The notes beneath the pieces are model-generated. The model was given only the letters and a program-made list of their open reading frames with translations. It had not been told where the DNA came from and did no database searches. From a virus, in the IMG/VR virus record IMGVR_UViG_3300023181_000078, positions 1 through 25,638 of that record: 25,638 nucleotides of DNA, one strand, 5' to 3'. Positions 6,819 through 14,038 of the stretch are shown piece by piece. Both the position numbers and the translations under genes were made by a program. The first letter of the stretch is position 1; every line of letters starts with the position of its first letter.

Positions 6819-8708
6819 TTAATAGTCTCCAGCGTCAAGAACTCCGGGAGCGGTGCCGCCCCATGTCTTGCCGGTCGCGGGCGTGGAGTTGCTCACGAAT
6901 GATCCGGCGGCGAAATTCACCGGACCGGGCGTCTCGGTCTCAATCTTTCCGCCTGCGGTGTTGATTAGAGTGCAGCCGTGAAGGATTTTTACTCCATCCG
7001 TCCCAGTTTCACAGTTGATTACAGCGTGATTTCCAATCACGTAGGTATTCGGACCAACTACCACTCCGCCGACAAATCCAGATGCCTGAGAAAAGGAACC
7101 GAAAGGCTCCCAAGTTGAAGATGTGAAGTCAATGGACTCGGCAGTAACCCGAATCTTGCCCGGACTAACAAACCAGATTCCGCCCGAAACCTTGATGTTT
7201 CGAATAGAGAAGATATTCGGGTTCGATCCAAGTTTATTCAGGGCCGCCGATTGTCCTGATCCGTAATTAGAAAGGATATCCATGGTTCCAGCGCCGGTGA
7301 TTTCAAGTCGTGACGGTTGCGCGCCCGAAGCTTGGAGATCAGTGGTGCGATTCAAGTAAAGAACGCACCCGCTAGTAACCTCAATGAGAATACTTTTTGT
7401 GCCATGACCGAGCCAGTTGCCGTCACCATATCGATTGGCTGTGACATCTTGATTGTTCGTAGAAACGCACAAAATATCACCACCAACCACCTTGTAATTC
7501 GCGGCCAGCCCAGCGCGTCGATTGAATACCCATGCGGTTGCGGCGGAAGTTGTTGGAAACCATCCACCGGGACCGCAAAGCAGCGTATCAACGGTGAGGA
7601 ATTTCACTTTTTCGATCCACTGGGCACGAATTCGATTGAAAAGAGTTTGATGGCTCGGAGTGCCTTGGTGAACCGCATCGGTCAGAGTGTAGCCCATCCC
7701 CCATCCCTCATTATATCCCTGGTCGATCACGACTTTCCAGAGATCATCGCCGCCAGCGCCAATCTCATCAGCGGCGGCAAGTTGTGAAAAGATAACATCG
7801 CGTGTCCGATGGGTGTGATACCACGTTGGGCAGATGATGATGATTTCGGTGTAGCCAGCATCGATGAAAGCTTGACGCCATATTAGAGCCACAGCGTAAA
7901 CGGCGGCAGCACGATCAGCAGGAGGAACTTCCACGCCAAAGTTGAAGTCATTATGACCAAAACAAATGAATCCGGTTCCATCTTGCCCTTCCTCGACCTG
8001 ATAATCCTCAAGCTTGGTATCGATACCCGATTGTTCCATGCGAGTTCCAGCAACTGCGAGATTGGTGAAATCGACATTCCCTAGAGTGCGCAAATACGCT
8101 TCAAGCCGAGCGGCCCAAGTGTTTTGGTTTTTAATGTAAACGTAAGGAGGTTCAGAGCCGTGCGCGGGATCGGTGGTTGCGGTTGGCATGAACCAATCCG
8201 CAGTAGAATCACCAACGATCGTGACCTTTCTTTTTGGGAATGTTCTCTTTTCGAGAAGATCGAAGATTTCAACGTCTGCATCGGCTAGAGCTGCATCAGC
8301 GGCCTGACGAGCGGAGGTTTCAGCATTGAGCTGAGTGGCGGTAACTTCGCCAGGATCACCTTTATCTCCCTTTTCCGGGGCGGAGAATCCGAAATTCAGA
8401 ACTGCGGCAGTCGATGTGCCGACGTTTGTGACCTCGGGATTCGAGTTTGGCGGCAGAGTGCTTACGGAGCCAATGGCAATCGTCCCAGATGGGCCAGTAT
8501 CACCTTTAAACTCGTCTCTTGGAGCAAGTCCCGGCGCTCCGGTTGGACCGTAAACAAATACAGCATCTGCGCGGGTGGATGGATCAGGGAAAAACTCCGG
8601 TGTCACTTCACCGTAAAGGGCAGCGCCTTCAAGGTTCGCGACGCGTTGCGGAATATTGCGGTTGCTCACTCCGATGAGTTGAGACGGAACATAATTTTCG
8701 TCAGCCAT
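6819..8708 (-). CDS. Tail spike with SGNH/GDSL-type hydrolase domain
   Basis: 629 residues from the preferred ATG at 8708, one base beyond the tail tubular A stop (TAATATG); a longer in-frame ATG at 8804 would overlap that gene by 95 bases and is disfavoured. Residues 1-52 form a virion-anchor-like part. Short collagen-type patches (GPTGAPG, KGDTGPSG, EKGDKGDPGE) occur at 54-120, then a helical neck. Residues ~160-370 show the SGNH blocks: GDST with Ser168, NLAVAGTR with Gly221, FGHND with Asn253, and DAVH with Asp344/His347. The remainder (370-629) is Gly/Ser/Thr-rich and strand-rich, suggesting a beta-helix or trimeric stem. Likely deacetylates or de-esterifies host surface polysaccharide during adsorption (inference). 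Confidence 0.85.
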   Translation of the reverse strand: MADENYVPSQLIGVSNRNIPQRVANLEGAALYGEVTPEFFPDPSTRADAVFVYGPTGAPGLAPRDEFKGDTGPSGTIAIGSVSTLPPNSNPEVTNVGTSTAAVLNFGFSAPEKGDKGDPGEVTATQLNAETSARQAADAALADADVEIFDLLEKRTFPKRKVTIVGDSTADWFMPTATTDPAHGSEPPYVYIKNQNTWAARLEAYLRTLGNVDFTNLAVAGTRMEQSGIDTKLEDYQVEEGQDGTGFICFGHNDFNFGVEVPPADRAAAVYAVALIWRQAFIDAGYTEIIIICPTWYHTHRTRDVIFSQLAAADEIGAGGDDLWKVVIDQGYNEGWGMGYTLTDAVHQGTPSHQTLFNRIRAQWIEKVKFLTVDTLLCGPGGWFPTTSAATAWVFNRRAGLAANYKVVGGDILCVSTNNQDVTANRYGDGNWLGHGTKSILIEVTSGCVLYLNRTTDLQASGAQPSRLEITGAGTMDILSNYGSGQSAALNKLGSNPNIFSIRNIKVSGGIWFVSPGKIRVTAESIDFTSSTWEPFGSFSQASGFVGGVVVGPNTYVIGNHAVINCETGTDGVKILHGCTLINTAGGKIETETPGPVNFAAGSFVSNSTPATGKTWGGTAPGVLDAGDY

Positions 8709-8709
8709 A

Positions 8710-9384
8710 TTAATAAAGAGGTGTGTAAACGTTACTGGTATCGATGATGCGGCCGCCGAAACCAAATCCGCCATATCCCGAGGAATAGCGGTTGATCGCA
8801 GCACCGTTCATGAAATCTTGAACCGGGTTGTTTTCGTTGCTGGAATCCTCCCACGAATTATAGAGGGTGGCCTTTGGGATAATGACCTGATCCAGCTCTT
8901 GAAGCAGCGCCACGCGCAGGCTTTGATCGCCTGTGAGCTTCACTGCCAACTGAGACGCGAGAAAACAAACCATCGCCTCAGTAAAGACCGAATCCCAGCT
9001 TGTGGGATCGGTGTAATCGTGGACGTAAAGCAGGTAGCAGTTCTCGTGGTCAGTGAGAAGACGACCATTCTCGACGCTGAACCGGTCGATCTTGCACCGG
9101 CCATCGATATCCGTATAGCAATCCAGCGCGGAGACGCAGCCGGGAGGCAAGAGATATTGCTGGGTCGGGCCAAATCGCGGCTCGTCGTTCATCTGCGCCA
9201 GCGGCTCGCGCTTCATTGCGAAGTTCCACGGGTGAGCGCGGAGCAACTGCAAACGGCAGGAATCGTAAAACTGACGGCAGGCGGTGGGAACAACCGTCAA
9301 AGCATCAAAGTCTGAAATCATGACCTGACCGAGACGGCCTAGAGCACGATTGCAAACTTCCAGCTTTGTGACGGTGATTGCCAT
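8710..9384 (-). CDS. Tail tubular protein A-like (T7 gp11 family) adaptor
   Basis: 224 residues from the ATG at 9384; an ATG ten codons upstream reads through the terminator hairpin and is disfavoured. The opening (ITVTKLEVCNRALGRLGQ...ISDFD), then TACRQFYDSCRLQLLRAHPWNFAMKR, then LPPGCVSALDCY and a late FTEAMVCFLASQLAVKLTGD helix match the T7 gp11-like gatekeeper/adaptor protein that forms a ring below the portal. The C-terminal third is Gly/Tyr/Asn-rich (SSGYGGFGFGGR), probably a flexible contact. It has a terminator just upstream and almost no spacing to the spike gene, so these two are likely co-translated. Confidence 0.9.
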   Translation of the reverse strand: MAITVTKLEVCNRALGRLGQVMISDFDALTVVPTACRQFYDSCRLQLLRAHPWNFAMKREPLAQMNDEPRFGPTQQYLLPPGCVSALDCYTDIDGRCKIDRFSVENGRLLTDHENCYLLYVHDYTDPTSWDSVFTEAMVCFLASQLAVKLTGDQSLRVALLQELDQVIIPKATLYNSWEDSSNENNPVQDFMNGAAINRYSSGYGGFGFGGRIIDTSNVYTPLY

Positions 9385-9386
9385 AA

Positions 9387-9426
9387 AGAAGAACGGCCCC
9401 GCCCTCATGAGCAAGAGCGAGGCCGT
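9387..9426 (-). terminator. Intrinsic terminator between head and tail genes
   Basis: On the minus strand, arms ACGGCCTCGC (9426-9417) and GCGGGGCCGT (9402-9393) form a 10-bp stem with one U-G pair. The loop contains a CTCATGAG palindrome. It is followed by TTCTTCTTT, which runs into the tail tubular A start. It lies ten bases after the stop of the 144-residue gene. A leaky terminator here would lower tail gene expression relative to capsid, as in other phages. Confidence 0.75.
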
Positions 9427-9436
9427 CGGTTCGGGA

Positions 9437-9871
9437 TTAGCAGGAGAGAACCGTGCGAGAGACGCGGATCAATGCCGTTCCAGAGGTGGCAGGCGATGCG
9501 CCGAGGCGGTATGCAACCCAGCAATCGGCAGGGAGTTCGGCGAACGTGATATTCGTCGGGGCGGTGGCCCGTCCGATATTCGTTGCCGCTGTCAAGGTGG
9601 CGTATGGCGTGTAAACGCCTGCTGCCGTGACAATGCCGATGGTGCCAGCAAGGGCCGCGTTGGTCGAGACGATCGATGCGCTTGCCCAATCGATCTGAGC
9701 CGGAGCCTTGATGAACTCGATGCGGTGAACGTCGTTTTCAACAGATGCGCCGGTGAGGGTGATGATGCCTACGGATTCGAACTTTTCGTTCTTATACGTG
9801 ATCGCGTCGAAGGCGTAATTGAGCGCCTTGCGTTGGGCATCTGCCTGAGTGGTGTAATAAGTATCAGCCAT
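9437..9871 (-). CDS. Head-proximal virion protein of unknown function
   Basis: 144 residues, not recognised by motif. N-terminal helix (QADAQRKALNYAFDAITY), then beta-rich sequence (VGIITLTGASV, VHRIEFIKAP, a long Ala/Thr-rich middle, RLGASPATSGTALIRVSRTVLSC). It is encoded 33 bases after the capsid gene and before a terminator, so it is expressed with the capsid at high level. This position usually holds a head decoration, head-completion or minor capsid protein. No SD before the ATG; the lead is GAATTACCATT. Confidence 0.65.
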   Translation of the reverse strand: MADTYYTTQADAQRKALNYAFDAITYKNEKFESVGIITLTGASVENDVHRIEFIKAPAQIDWASASIVSTNAALAGTIGIVTAAGVYTPYATLTAATNIGRATAPTNITFAELPADCWVAYRLGASPATSGTALIRVSRTVLSC

Positions 9872-9904
9872 AATGGTAATTCTTTAGGTGTTAGCTGGTT
9901 AAGA

Positions 9905-10855
9905 TTACGCAGGGTTTTCAACGCACTCGACGATGAGGACGCCTTTTTCTTCCGTGCGGGTTCCGCCGAAAGCGAACTGGCCGTTCATCAGAATGGCAAA
10001 GTTGAGCATTTCTTCCACCCACATGCGCATGGTCCAGTTCTTCGCGAAGCCGAACACGACTTTCGATTTGAGCCAGAATGGCACTTGGCGGATGATGTCG
10101 GAACCTTCCAAGCGGGTAGGCGCTTGTTCGGTGTGGAGGATGCGAACACCCATGAAGGTATCGGCTTCGAAGTTGCGGAGTTTTTCCAGCGCGAAGATGG
10201 AATCCAACCGGTTGGTGAGGCGGGCGTCTTGCACCATGTCCTCGATCTGAGCGGCGGAAAGAGCAGCGCAGAGCTGATCGGTTCCGTTGGTCAGACCTTG
10301 GCCGTAGGCGTAATCGGCGTAGAACTTCCGGCGAGCACGGGCGAACTTGTCAAGGGTCATGCCCCGCTTGGTCGTGGTGCCGTCGTAGTTGAAGTTCCAA
10401 GGGATGATCCGATCGGTACCGAGCGTGATCTCCTGGGTTCCGACTTCACCAGCGTAGTTCGGACCGGTGATGGCTTGAATGATTCCAAGCTCAGCGGTGC
10501 GGTGGCCGAGATTTGCCATTTCGGTCATAACGGGAACGACCGGCAGCGACTGAACACCAAGCTTGATGTCATCGTATTGGTCGAAGCCTTCGGTTTTCTC
10601 GAATGCTTTCCAACCAATGACGCGGCGGTCATAGTTTGGCTCCTCGATTTGCAAACGCTGAAAGCGCTGCGTGATCGCGTGCATGTTATCGAGCGGGTTG
10701 ATCTGATCGATGAAGGTCAGTTTACCCGTGAGAGTTTTCGGAGTAACAAACGGAAGAAGCGCGTTCTCAGTTTGCTGGATTTTGGCGCTCCACATGGTAG
10801 GGAGCACGTTATTGTAGTGATTGACGAGTGCGTCAGGAGTGGTGGCGGTAGCCAT
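9905..10855 (-). CDS. Major capsid protein (HK97-like fold, phage podovirus type)
   Basis: 316 residues, the usual size for this class of capsid protein. The N-terminus (ALVNHYNNVLPTMWSAKIQQTENALLPFV), the DRRVIGWKAFEKTEGFDQYDD segment, the KFARARRKFYADYAYGQGLTNGTDQ helix-strand part and the KNWTMRMWVEEMLNFAILMNGQFAFGG end are typical of capsid proteins in T7/phiKMV-like and related podoviruses. It follows the scaffold in gene order but is separated from it by a cassette on the other strand, and has its own promoter with a leader of about 170 bases. No SD: the ATG follows AACATTCATCATT. Confidence 0.85.
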   Translation of the reverse strand: MATATTPDALVNHYNNVLPTMWSAKIQQTENALLPFVTPKTLTGKLTFIDQINPLDNMHAITQRFQRLQIEEPNYDRRVIGWKAFEKTEGFDQYDDIKLGVQSLPVVPVMTEMANLGHRTAELGIIQAITGPNYAGEVGTQEITLGTDRIIPWNFNYDGTTTKRGMTLDKFARARRKFYADYAYGQGLTNGTDQLCAALSAAQIEDMVQDARLTNRLDSIFALEKLRNFEADTFMGVRILHTEQAPTRLEGSDIIRQVPFWLKSKVVFGFAKNWTMRMWVEEMLNFAILMNGQFAFGGTRTEEKGVLIVECVENPA

Positions 10856-11033
10856 AATGATGAATGTTTTCGGTTACGGAGAATGCAGCGGACATAATCC
10901 TCTGCGGACTTGGTTCCGGCTTCCGAGTGTCCAGAAAAACTGGGTTCATCACACCAATTCAGGAATTCCTCCTGCGGATGTAGTAGGCTCTTGGGGTGCT
11001 TTCGCGTGTCCCGTGCTCTTCTACGTGGTGAGG

Positions 11034-11061
11034 ATTAGCATTTCAGGCGAGTAATTGTCAA
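11034..11061 (-). promoter_or_regulatory. Sigma70-type promoter for the capsid gene
   Basis: Reading the minus strand: a perfect -35 TTGACA (11061-11056), a 16-base spacer, then GCTAAT (11039-11034), four of six bases to TATAAT and preceded by a TG. The start would be near 11027, giving a leader of about 170 bases to the capsid ATG. A separate promoter is needed because the upstream scaffold gene ends in a terminator and an opposing cassette intervenes. Confidence 0.6.
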
Positions 11062-11084
11062 ACTTTTCTTAAATGATTTTCCTA

Positions 11085-11112
11085 TTGACGATCTGCGCTG
11101 GATTGGTAGGTT
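11085..11112 (+). promoter_or_regulatory. Candidate promoter of the plus-strand cassette
   Basis: TTGACG (11085-11090), 16-base spacer, TAGGTT (11107-11112). The -35 is good; the -10 keeps only the first two and the last conserved bases. Transcription would start near 11119, just ahead of the attenuator-like element. Weak on its own; supported by the need for a promoter for the cassette. Confidence 0.35.
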
Positions 11113-11128
11113 TCGGCATCGCATTCGA

Positions 11129-11219
11129 CTAGCCCTCGACCGATAACAACACTTTCTTTCGAAAAACGAAAGGGGCGGACTTGCAAAGGAGGGCTAGACC
11201 TTTGCGAGCCGCCCTTTTT
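11129..11219 (+). terminator. Attenuator-like element / terminator of a ~100-nt leader RNA
   Basis: The terminator stem is GGGCGG-(A)-CTTGCAAAGG (11173-11189) pairing with CCTTTGCGAG-CCGCCC (11199-11214), 16 pairs with one bulged A and one G-U, followed by TTTTTCTTTCTCT. The nine-base loop contains GGGCTAG. An upstream CTAGCCCTC (11129-11137) is perfectly complementary to GAGGGCTAG (11189-11197), and a small CTTTCG-AAAAA-CGAAAG hairpin (11156-11172) lies between. The upstream strand can therefore compete for the terminator loop, as antiterminator or pseudoknot. No gene lies before it on this strand. Confidence 0.65.
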
Positions 11220-11405
11220 CTTTCTCTAGATTTAGGACAAGGCACTGTTCGCTGCCGAGCACAGACCAAAAACAAGGCTGTAGTCCCAGGAGTTAAATTA
11301 GCGCAGGACTCAAAACAAGGCGCTGAGGGTCACCCTACAATCCCCACGGATTCATTTCCGGTTGGGGAGAGGAGGGGTTTTGATAAAAAGGAAAGGAACT
11401 AATCA

Positions 11406-11744
11406 ATGATCTATGTAATGAGAGCAGGTAACACCGAGTTCGTTAAGATCGGATTCACCAATAACAAAATCACCCTAGAAGGAAGGGTCTGCGCTCTATC
11501 CACGGGATCGTTTTCGGATTTATCCATTGAAGCTACGATGCCTGGATCAAAGAAAAAGGAAAGCTGCCTACATGCATTCTGCGTGAAAAGGCATGTCCGA
11601 GGCGAATGGTTCAGGCTGACGAAATCCGAGGTTAGCCGCATGATTTACAAATACCATCACTGGTCACCGATGAAGTCTGGGATCAAAAAAGTTCCTCGAA
11701 TCAACCACCTAAAAGCAGGATCAAAAATCACTTACCTAGATTAG
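11406..11744 (+). CDS. T5orf172 / MUG113-type GIY-YIG-like protein
   Basis: 112 residues. The pattern fits the T5orf172/MUG113 branch of the GIY-YIG nuclease superfamily: IYVMRAG at the start with Tyr3, VKIGFT with Lys14-Gly16 in place of YIG, Arg27 in GRVCALSTG, then Glu52 and His56 in ESCLHAFC, and the closing RGEWFRLT. Tyr, Arg and Glu of the expected active site are present, so it may cut DNA, but members of this branch are mostly untested. The C-terminal 35 residues are basic. It is first in a cassette opposing all neighbours and has an AAAGGA ribosome site eight bases before the ATG, unlike most genes here. Could be a mobile-type nuclease or an accessory gene. Confidence 0.75.
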   Translation: MIYVMRAGNTEFVKIGFTNNKITLEGRVCALSTGSFSDLSIEATMPGSKKKESCLHAFCVKRHVRGEWFRLTKSEVSRMIYKYHHWSPMKSGIKKVPRINHLKAGSKITYLD

Positions 11745-11799
11745 CCCCGAACTGTATCCAGAACCCAAGCTCTTCCATTACCGGAAGCAATTAACCAAC

Positions 11800-12168
11800 A
11801 TGAAAACAGCAATCTACATCGAAGACGGAATCACCCAAGTGGTGCTGACGCCAGAAACCGAGTTTGAGAAACAAGCTCTAAAGCAAATCGGATCATCCGA
11901 TGTCTCGGCTCAAATCTTCTCAGGGACATTCTACGAATGCATGGGTGGATGGACTAGGCAATCTAGGAATTACGGAAACTCCGATCAGCAATCCATCATT
12001 CTGCGCGTTGGTAAAAATCCCGAGCCGGAGATTCCGAAAGACCCCGGCTACGTCGCCGTCACCCACTCGATCGAACGGGACCAATACGCCATTGACGCGG
12101 TTGAGAAGGCGCTTGCGGCTGGGCGTCTCGTGCCACGTGAAGATTTAACCGGGGGCGACGAGAAATGA
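11800..12168 (+). CDS. Conserved phage protein of unknown function
   Basis: 122 residues. The opening (MKTAIYIEDGITQVVLTPET) and the FSGTFYECMGGWTRQ...NSDQQSIILRV region resemble a small family found in many phage genomes with no assigned role. The C-terminus is acidic/helical (IERDQYAIDAVEKALAAGRLVPRED). The start is preceded by ATTAACCAAC, the non-SD lead-in used by the other phage genes. The end overlaps the next small gene (ATGA). It sits in the plus-strand cassette after the GIY-YIG-like gene. Confidence 0.65.
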   Translation: MKTAIYIEDGITQVVLTPETEFEKQALKQIGSSDVSAQIFSGTFYECMGGWTRQSRNYGNSDQQSIILRVGKNPEPEIPKDPGYVAVTHSIERDQYAIDAVEKALAAGRLVPREDLTGGDEK

Positions 12169-12275
12169 CTGAAAAACAATTCCGCATCGTGATGAAAGTA
12201 GTTGGCGTGATGGTGATGCTGGTTGCCGCCTTCGCTGTTTTCGCCTGGTATAAAATAATCGAGAGCATGCCTTGA
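12165..12275 (+). CDS. 36-residue single-pass membrane peptide
   Basis: ATG at 12165 overlaps the stop of the preceding gene (ATGA). The product begins MTEKQFRIVMK and has one hydrophobic segment (VVGVMVMLVAAFAVFAWYKI), ending IESMP. Below usual length cut-offs, but the tight overlap, clean membrane segment and following terminator support a real gene. Function unknown; single-pass phage peptides of this size include superinfection-exclusion and membrane-targeted inhibitors, which would suit an accessory cassette (speculative). Confidence 0.55.
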   Translation: MTEKQFRIVMKVVGVMVMLVAAFAVFAWYKIIESMP

Positions 12276-12370
12276 CGGCTGACCGCCTCAGTGATTTGCT
12301 CCGTTTGCAACACCATTGAAACAAAACTCCAAGCGACCTCCGTTTCTCACGGTGAGTTTCAAGAAAAGTT

Positions 12371-12407
12371 AACCCGCTAGGAAGAGCAATCCTGCTAGCG
12401 GGTTTTT
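12371..12407 (+). terminator. Terminator of the plus-strand cassette
   Basis: AACCCGCTAG (12371-12380) and CTAGCGGGTT (12395-12404) form a perfect 10-bp stem with a 14-base loop, followed by further T residues. It lies about 95 bases past the membrane-peptide gene. The minus-strand copy is followed by TTAACTTTTC, so it may work in both directions. Confidence 0.85.
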
Positions 12408-12420
12408 CATGCCAATCAAC

Positions 12421-12454
12421 AGAAAACCCCGCTCCAGACGAATCCAGAGCGGGG
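12421..12454 (-). terminator. Terminator after the scaffold gene
   Basis: Read on the minus strand, CCCCGCTC (12454-12447) and GAGCGGGG (12434-12427) pair over a 12-base loop, followed by TTTTCT. It lies 20 bases after the scaffold stop and faces the plus-strand terminator 20 bases away, so the two transcription units are insulated. Confidence 0.8.
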
Positions 12455-12473
12455 CAGGGATAGTTAGGGGAAA

Positions 12474-13451
12474 TTAGTAAGCGCCTCGCGACTCCTTCTC
12501 AAGCTGAATGAAGCGATTCAGCTCCACATCGTGATTGGGATTCGTGTGATCGAGAACCGGGTGTTTCGGGTTGGTCGCCATGGCTTCCTTGATCGATTGG
12601 AACTTGGACGCCGAGCTTTGAAACACGGAAGATGCGCCGTTGTGGATCATCGTTTCCTTAGGGATGCGCTGACCCAGCGAGTGCAAGAGCTTTGTGTAGG
12701 CCGTGGTGCCGATAAACCGGTCCATGTCCTTCTGTTCTGACTCGCTGAGATTCGCGCCCACAAAGGCCACATCGTGCAGCTTCTGCGCGTCTCCAAGGAA
12801 TGCCTGTGCTTTATCGCCCCAGCCTTCGTTGAGAGCTTTGATATTGGCCGACTGATCCGCGCCGGTTTGAGCTTCCATCTTGCCCATCAGCTCGCCGACA
12901 ACCTTACCGTGGACTTCCGCCAGCTTCTCGAACTGAGCGGGGGTGATGTTCGCTTCATGCGCGGCCTTGGCGTAGGCACTTTTCAACGCAGGGTCTTTGA
13001 TGCCCATCGTTTCAAGAGTCGTATCGGTGGCGGAGCTGAACTTGTATTCCGCTGAATCGGCTGGGATACCGTTGACCTTGCGATAAGTGGCGATGTCCTT
13101 TTCCGTGGCTTCCGCTCCAGGGGCGAGAATGCCCTTGAATTTAACGGCCTCGGAATAGCCCTTGGCGGTTTCCTTGGCGAATTCCTCGGCCGTGACCGGC
13201 TTGGAGAAGTGGGCAAGGGTGGATTCGTATTGCTTCAGGTCTTCGTTTTCGGAAACTAGCTTTGCAAAATACGGGCTTTCGATCGCTTGGGTGTCAGCGG
13301 GACCGGGTGGAATTACTACTGCCGACTCAGCGCCAGCGACAGGAGTAACAGGGGCTGCGCCAGCACCGCCCAACAAAGAGCCGGATGGGATTGACGCAAC
13401 AGGTTCCACAACCTCGGTCACGGGAGCTTCAATGACTGCGGCTTCACTCAC
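12474..13451 (-). CDS. Capsid scaffolding protein
   Basis: 325 residues, with the layout of podovirus scaffolds. There is an Ala/Pro/Val-rich disordered N-terminus (1-60), an acidic helical middle with ESPYFAKLVSENEDLKQY, a segment EKDIATYRKVNGIPADSAEYKF typical of these proteins, long Ala/Lys/Glu helices (TPAQFEKLAEVHGKVVGEL), and a basic-helical C-terminus that would bind the capsid subunit. It starts with GTG, overlapping the previous TGA as GTGA. It sits downstream of the portal as expected, but the capsid gene is displaced 1.6 kb further by the inserted plus-strand cassette. Confidence 0.8.
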   Translation of the reverse strand: MSEAAVIEAPVTEVVEPVASIPSGSLLGGAGAAPVTPVAGAESAVVIPPGPADTQAIESPYFAKLVSENEDLKQYESTLAHFSKPVTAEEFAKETAKGYSEAVKFKGILAPGAEATEKDIATYRKVNGIPADSAEYKFSSATDTTLETMGIKDPALKSAYAKAAHEANITPAQFEKLAEVHGKVVGELMGKMEAQTGADQSANIKALNEGWGDKAQAFLGDAQKLHDVAFVGANLSESEQKDMDRFIGTTAYTKLLHSLGQRIPKETMIHNGASSVFQSSASKFQSIKEAMATNPKHPVLDHTNPNHDVELNRFIQLEKESRGAY

Positions 13452-14038
13452 GCATCACCTCCCTTGCCAGCGAGATTGCCGAGGGCGCGAGCAAGGAAAT
13501 CGCCGTGCTCCTTTTTGAAGTCGGCTTTCGATTTCTTGTAAGCGCCTTTGAACGTATCTTCGCTCTGATGCCATGCCCAGCGGACATATTCAGGGTCGAG
13601 AACGCCGATGCCGGGACGGATGCGCGGTTCCTTGTCTGGAATCGTGTAGGTTTCGTTAGGCAAGGCTGGCGGGGCGGTCTGCGGGATCGGATCAAGCGTA
13701 GGCTCGCCGGAATCAGTAGGGATCACTGGCGGAGCGGTAGGTTGAACCGGTGGTTTTGGCTCGTCACCCGTGGGGATAACGAGTGCTGGGATATTTTCCT
13801 CACCGTCCTTTGTTTCATGCGGCAACACTTCGCCTGTTGCAGGTTCTCCCTGCACACCATCCGGCACGGTTTGGAAATTTGTTTCGCCGTGCTTCTCATG
13901 CCACGCGAGGAACTCTTCACGGTGCTCAGCGTTTCCGCGAGTCGCCTGAAAGTGGTTATCGGGATCGTTGAGGAAGCCGATTTTATCTTCTCCGCGAAAT
14001 ACCTCGCGGCCTTTGATTTCGAATTTTGGTTTGCTCAT
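13448..14038 (-). CDS. Proline-rich phage protein of unknown function
   Basis: 196 residues. N-terminal compact part (MSKPKFEIKGREVFRGEDKIGFL, then EFLAWHEKHGE), a Pro/Thr-rich linker (about 88-130), and a C-terminal helical part (YVRWAWHQSEDTFKGAYKKSKADFKKEHGDFL). Not recognised. Coupled to neighbours by ATGA at its start and GTGA at its end, so it is made with the scaffold and may be a scaffold partner or a minor procapsid protein. Confidence 0.65.
   Translation of the reverse strand: MSKPKFEIKGREVFRGEDKIGFLNDPDNHFQATRGNAEHREEFLAWHEKHGETNFQTVPDGVQGEPATGEVLPHETKDGEENIPALVIPTGDEPKPPVQPTAPPVIPTDSGEPTLDPIPQTAPPALPNETYTIPDKEPRIRPGIGVLDPEYVRWAWHQSEDTFKGAYKKSKADFKKEHGDFLARALGNLAGKGGDA

Larger units (their letters stand above)
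10856..11405. other. 550-base intergenic region between capsid gene and plus-strand cassette
   Basis: No convincing gene on either strand. From the left it holds the capsid mRNA leader, which includes an AGGAATTCCT palindrome and a CCAG-TTTTT-CTGG hairpin; the minus-strand capsid promoter (11034-11061); a candidate plus-strand promoter (11085-11112); an attenuator-like element (11129-11219); then about 190 bases of plus-strand leader. This leader contains an AGGGT-C-ACCCT dyad (about 11327-11337) and a CCCCA/TGGGG plus CGGA/TCCG hairpin (about 11342-11367) before an AAAGGA ribosome site. The reading frames that cross it include the terminator stem or begin with TTG and are rejected. Confidence 0.7.

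Noticed and set aside
8709-8804. N-terminal extension of the spike gene by 32 codons
   Set aside because: It lies within the tail tubular A coding sequence and reads as a shadow of it. The ATG at 8708 right after that gene's stop gives a sensible protein start.
9350-10897. 515-residue plus-strand open frame opposite the capsid gene
   Set aside because: It mirrors the capsid coding sequence, runs through the terminator and the capsid start, begins with a non-ATG codon, and its translation looks low-complexity and random. The minus-strand capsid protein is clearly recognised.
11181-11402. 73-residue plus-strand frame starting in the terminator loop
   Set aside because: It starts from TTG inside the terminator stem and its sequence has no domain. 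The region is better read as leader RNA.
11221-11405. Possible tRNA or tmRNA-like element before the GIY-YIG-like gene
   Set aside because: A GGATTCATTTCC stretch recalls a T-arm, but there is no cloverleaf, no anticodon arm and no CCA end. Only simple hairpins are supported.
11403-11744. GIY-YIG-like gene as part of an intron
   Set aside because: No interrupted host gene is seen. Capsid and scaffold frames are complete on both sides, so the nuclease gene is free-standing.
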